Shown in pieces: positions 63,169 to 64,000 of a stretch of DNA of 64,000 bases. The notes beneath the pieces were generated by a model that ran no database searches, had not been told where the DNA came from, and saw nothing but the letters and a program-made list of their open reading frames with translations. Numbering within the stretch: the first letter of the stretch is position 1; each line of letters begins with the position of its first letter. The position numbers and the translations under genes are program-made. Source of the stretch: Paenibacillus sp. FSL R5-0490 (lineage in GTDB: Bacteria; Bacillota; Bacilli; Bacillales; Cytobacillaceae). The DNA is taken from contig NZ_MRTQ01000018.1 in NCBI RefSeq assembly GCF_001956215.1, forward strand, positions 1 to 64,000, given 5' to 3'.

Positions 63169-63675
63169 ATGAGCAAAAATCGAGTTTCTAGACGTCAATT
63201 CCTGAACTATACACTTACTGGTGTAGGCGGTTTCATGGCAGCAGGCATGCTTATGCCGATGGTCCGTTTTGCGGTTGATCCTGTATTGCAGGCAGCTGGT
63301 GAAAGTGATTTTATTCCAACAAAGCAAAAAGTGGCTGAAATTACTGAAAAGCCGACAAGGGTTGATTACACTTACGAGCAGCAGGATGCATGGTACACAT
63401 CCGAAGTTACCGGCACTGCTTGGGTTTATAAGGATGATAAAGGTGAAATTGTTGCATTGTCTCCAGTATGTAAGCATTTAGGGTGCGTAGTTGACTGGAA
63501 TACTGACAAGTCAAACCCTGATCATTTCTATTGCCCTTGCCATGGCGGCCTTTATACAAAGGATGGGACAAACGTTCCAGGTACACCGCCGGTTGCATCA
63601 CTTGATGTATTTCCTTACAAAGAAAAAGATGGCTTCTTGTATTTAGGCAAGGCTGAACCGCGAAAGGAGGCGTAA
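63169..63675 (+). CDS. qcrA: Menaquinol:cytochrome c reductase Rieske iron-sulfur subunit QcrA
   Basis: Rieske [2Fe-2S] protein of the b6c-type complex. The 168-residue protein begins with a twin-arginine-type signal (SRRQFL) and a hydrophobic anchor (about 14-37). The cluster motifs are CKHLGC (about 104-109) and CPCHGG (about 124-129). A TAT route is known for B. subtilis QcrA. GAGGGGGGAAA precedes the ATG. It opens qcrABC, 3 bases before the qcrB start. Confidence 0.96.
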   Translation: MSKNRVSRRQFLNYTLTGVGGFMAAGMLMPMVRFAVDPVLQAAGESDFIPTKQKVAEITEKPTRVDYTYEQQDAWYTSEVTGTAWVYKDDKGEIVALSPVCKHLGCVVDWNTDKSNPDHFYCPCHGGLYTKDGTNVPGTPPVASLDVFPYKEKDGFLYLGKAEPRKEA

Positions 63676-63678
63676 TAA

Positions 63679-64000
63679 TTGTTAAACAAAATTTATGATT
63701 GGGTAGATGAGCGTTTAGATATTACGCCGATCTGGCGGGATATTGCTGACCATGAAGTGCCTGAGCATGTAAACCCTGCACATCATTTCTCTGCATTCGT
63801 TTACTGTTTTGGCGGTCTGACGTTCTTCGTTACTGTAATTCAAATCTTATCCGGTATGTTCCTGACAATGTACTATGTTCCGGATATCAAAAATGCATGG
63901 GAATCCGTGTATTATCTTCAAAACCATGTTGCATTCGGGCAGATTGTCCGCGGAATGCACCACTGGGGAGCAAGTTTGGTAATCGTAATGATGTTCCTAC
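63679..64000 (+). CDS. qcrB: Menaquinol:cytochrome c reductase cytochrome b subunit QcrB (partial)
   Basis: The first 107 codons are in the window; the gene continues past position 64000. It starts with TTG (MLNKIYDWVDERLDITP), 8 bases after AAAGGAGG. C43 (YCFGG) is the cysteine that binds a heme covalently in the b6c-type QcrB of Bacillus. The histidines in GMHHWGASL belong to the four-helix heme bundle. Nearly identical in this region to B. subtilis QcrB. Confidence 0.96.
   Translation, partial: MLNKIYDWVDERLDITPIWRDIADHEVPEHVNPAHHFSAFVYCFGGLTFFVTVIQILSGMFLTMYYVPDIKNAWESVYYLQNHVAFGQIVRGMHHWGASLVIVMMFL

Overview
The window is a 64 kb stretch of a Gram-positive, endospore-forming member of the Bacillaceae. 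Evidence is the near-continuous synteny with the Bacillus subtilis segment dacB-spmAB-rluB-resABCDE-sigX-rsiX through ribU, fer, ypbBDEFG-recS, mecB, gudB, ypdA, prsW, sleB-ypeB, cmk, ypfD, fni, yphA-seaA, der, gpsA, yphE, yphF, spoIVA, hbs, folE-mtrB, hepS-menG-hepT, ndk, cheR, aroF-aroB-aroH, hisC-tyrA-aroE, ypiAB, ypiF and qcrAB. Strong AGGAGG-type ribosome binding sites, frequent TTG/GTG starts, many short intrinsic terminators, spore genes with sigma-E-like promoters and an FMN riboswitch agree with this. Intergenic 'AGCTCCAGCGCCTA'-type repeats suggest a Cytobacillus/Mesobacillus-like lineage, but that is inference from memory.

Layout. 1-1.2 kb: truncated repeat copy and an N-terminally extended Fe/Mn superoxide dismutase. 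1.2-4.6 kb: spore maturation (dacB, spmA, spmB) and rluB. 4.6-11 kb: cytochrome c maturation (resABC) and the ResDE two-component system, split by a dispersed repeat. 11-15 kb: the ECF sigma factor SigX, with an excellent autoregulatory promoter, and its anti-sigma factor; then an M23/LysM endopeptidase and a PHP phosphatase where B. subtilis carries serA. 15-26 kb: riboflavin uptake under an FMN riboswitch, ferredoxin, the ypbB-recS helicase operon, ypb genes, the cotJ spore-coat operon, an AcuB-like CBS protein, a metallophosphoesterase, a B12-binding MerR regulator with light-sensor residues, and mecB. 26-34 kb: glutamate dehydrogenase, bacillithiol-disulfide reductase, asparaginase, PrsW, a second copy of the dispersed repeat, and germination genes sleB-ypeB. 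34-49 kb: c-di-GMP receptor ypfA, cmk-plsC, ypfD, fni, the YIEGIA complex, der, gpsA, spoIVA, a 52-nt tandem repeat, hbs, folE-mtrB. 49-60 kb: menaquinone side chain and methylation genes, ndk, cheR and the aromatic amino acid supraoperon. 60-64 kb: an unusual degenerate amidohydrolase-like protein, ypiA, ypiB, ypiF and the start of the menaquinol:cytochrome c reductase operon, which runs off the end of the window.

How the genes fit together. Respiration links resABC/resDE (heme attachment and its regulation), hepS-menG-hepT (menaquinone) and qcrAB (bc complex), with chorismate from aroF/aroB/aroE feeding both menaquinone and aromatic amino acids. Sporulation and germination are represented by dacB, spmAB, cotJABC, spoIVA, seaA, sleB and ypeB. 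The trp genes that lie between aroH and hisC in B. subtilis are absent here although the TRAP regulator mtrB is kept.

Most unusual observations: two families of dispersed structured repeats share a core whose outer stem shows compensatory base changes; a CarH/LitR-type B12 photoreceptor homologue has a perfect palindrome in its putative promoter; an amidohydrolase-like pseudoenzyme sits between aroE and ypiA; and a terminator hairpin buries the ribosome binding site of the following gene.
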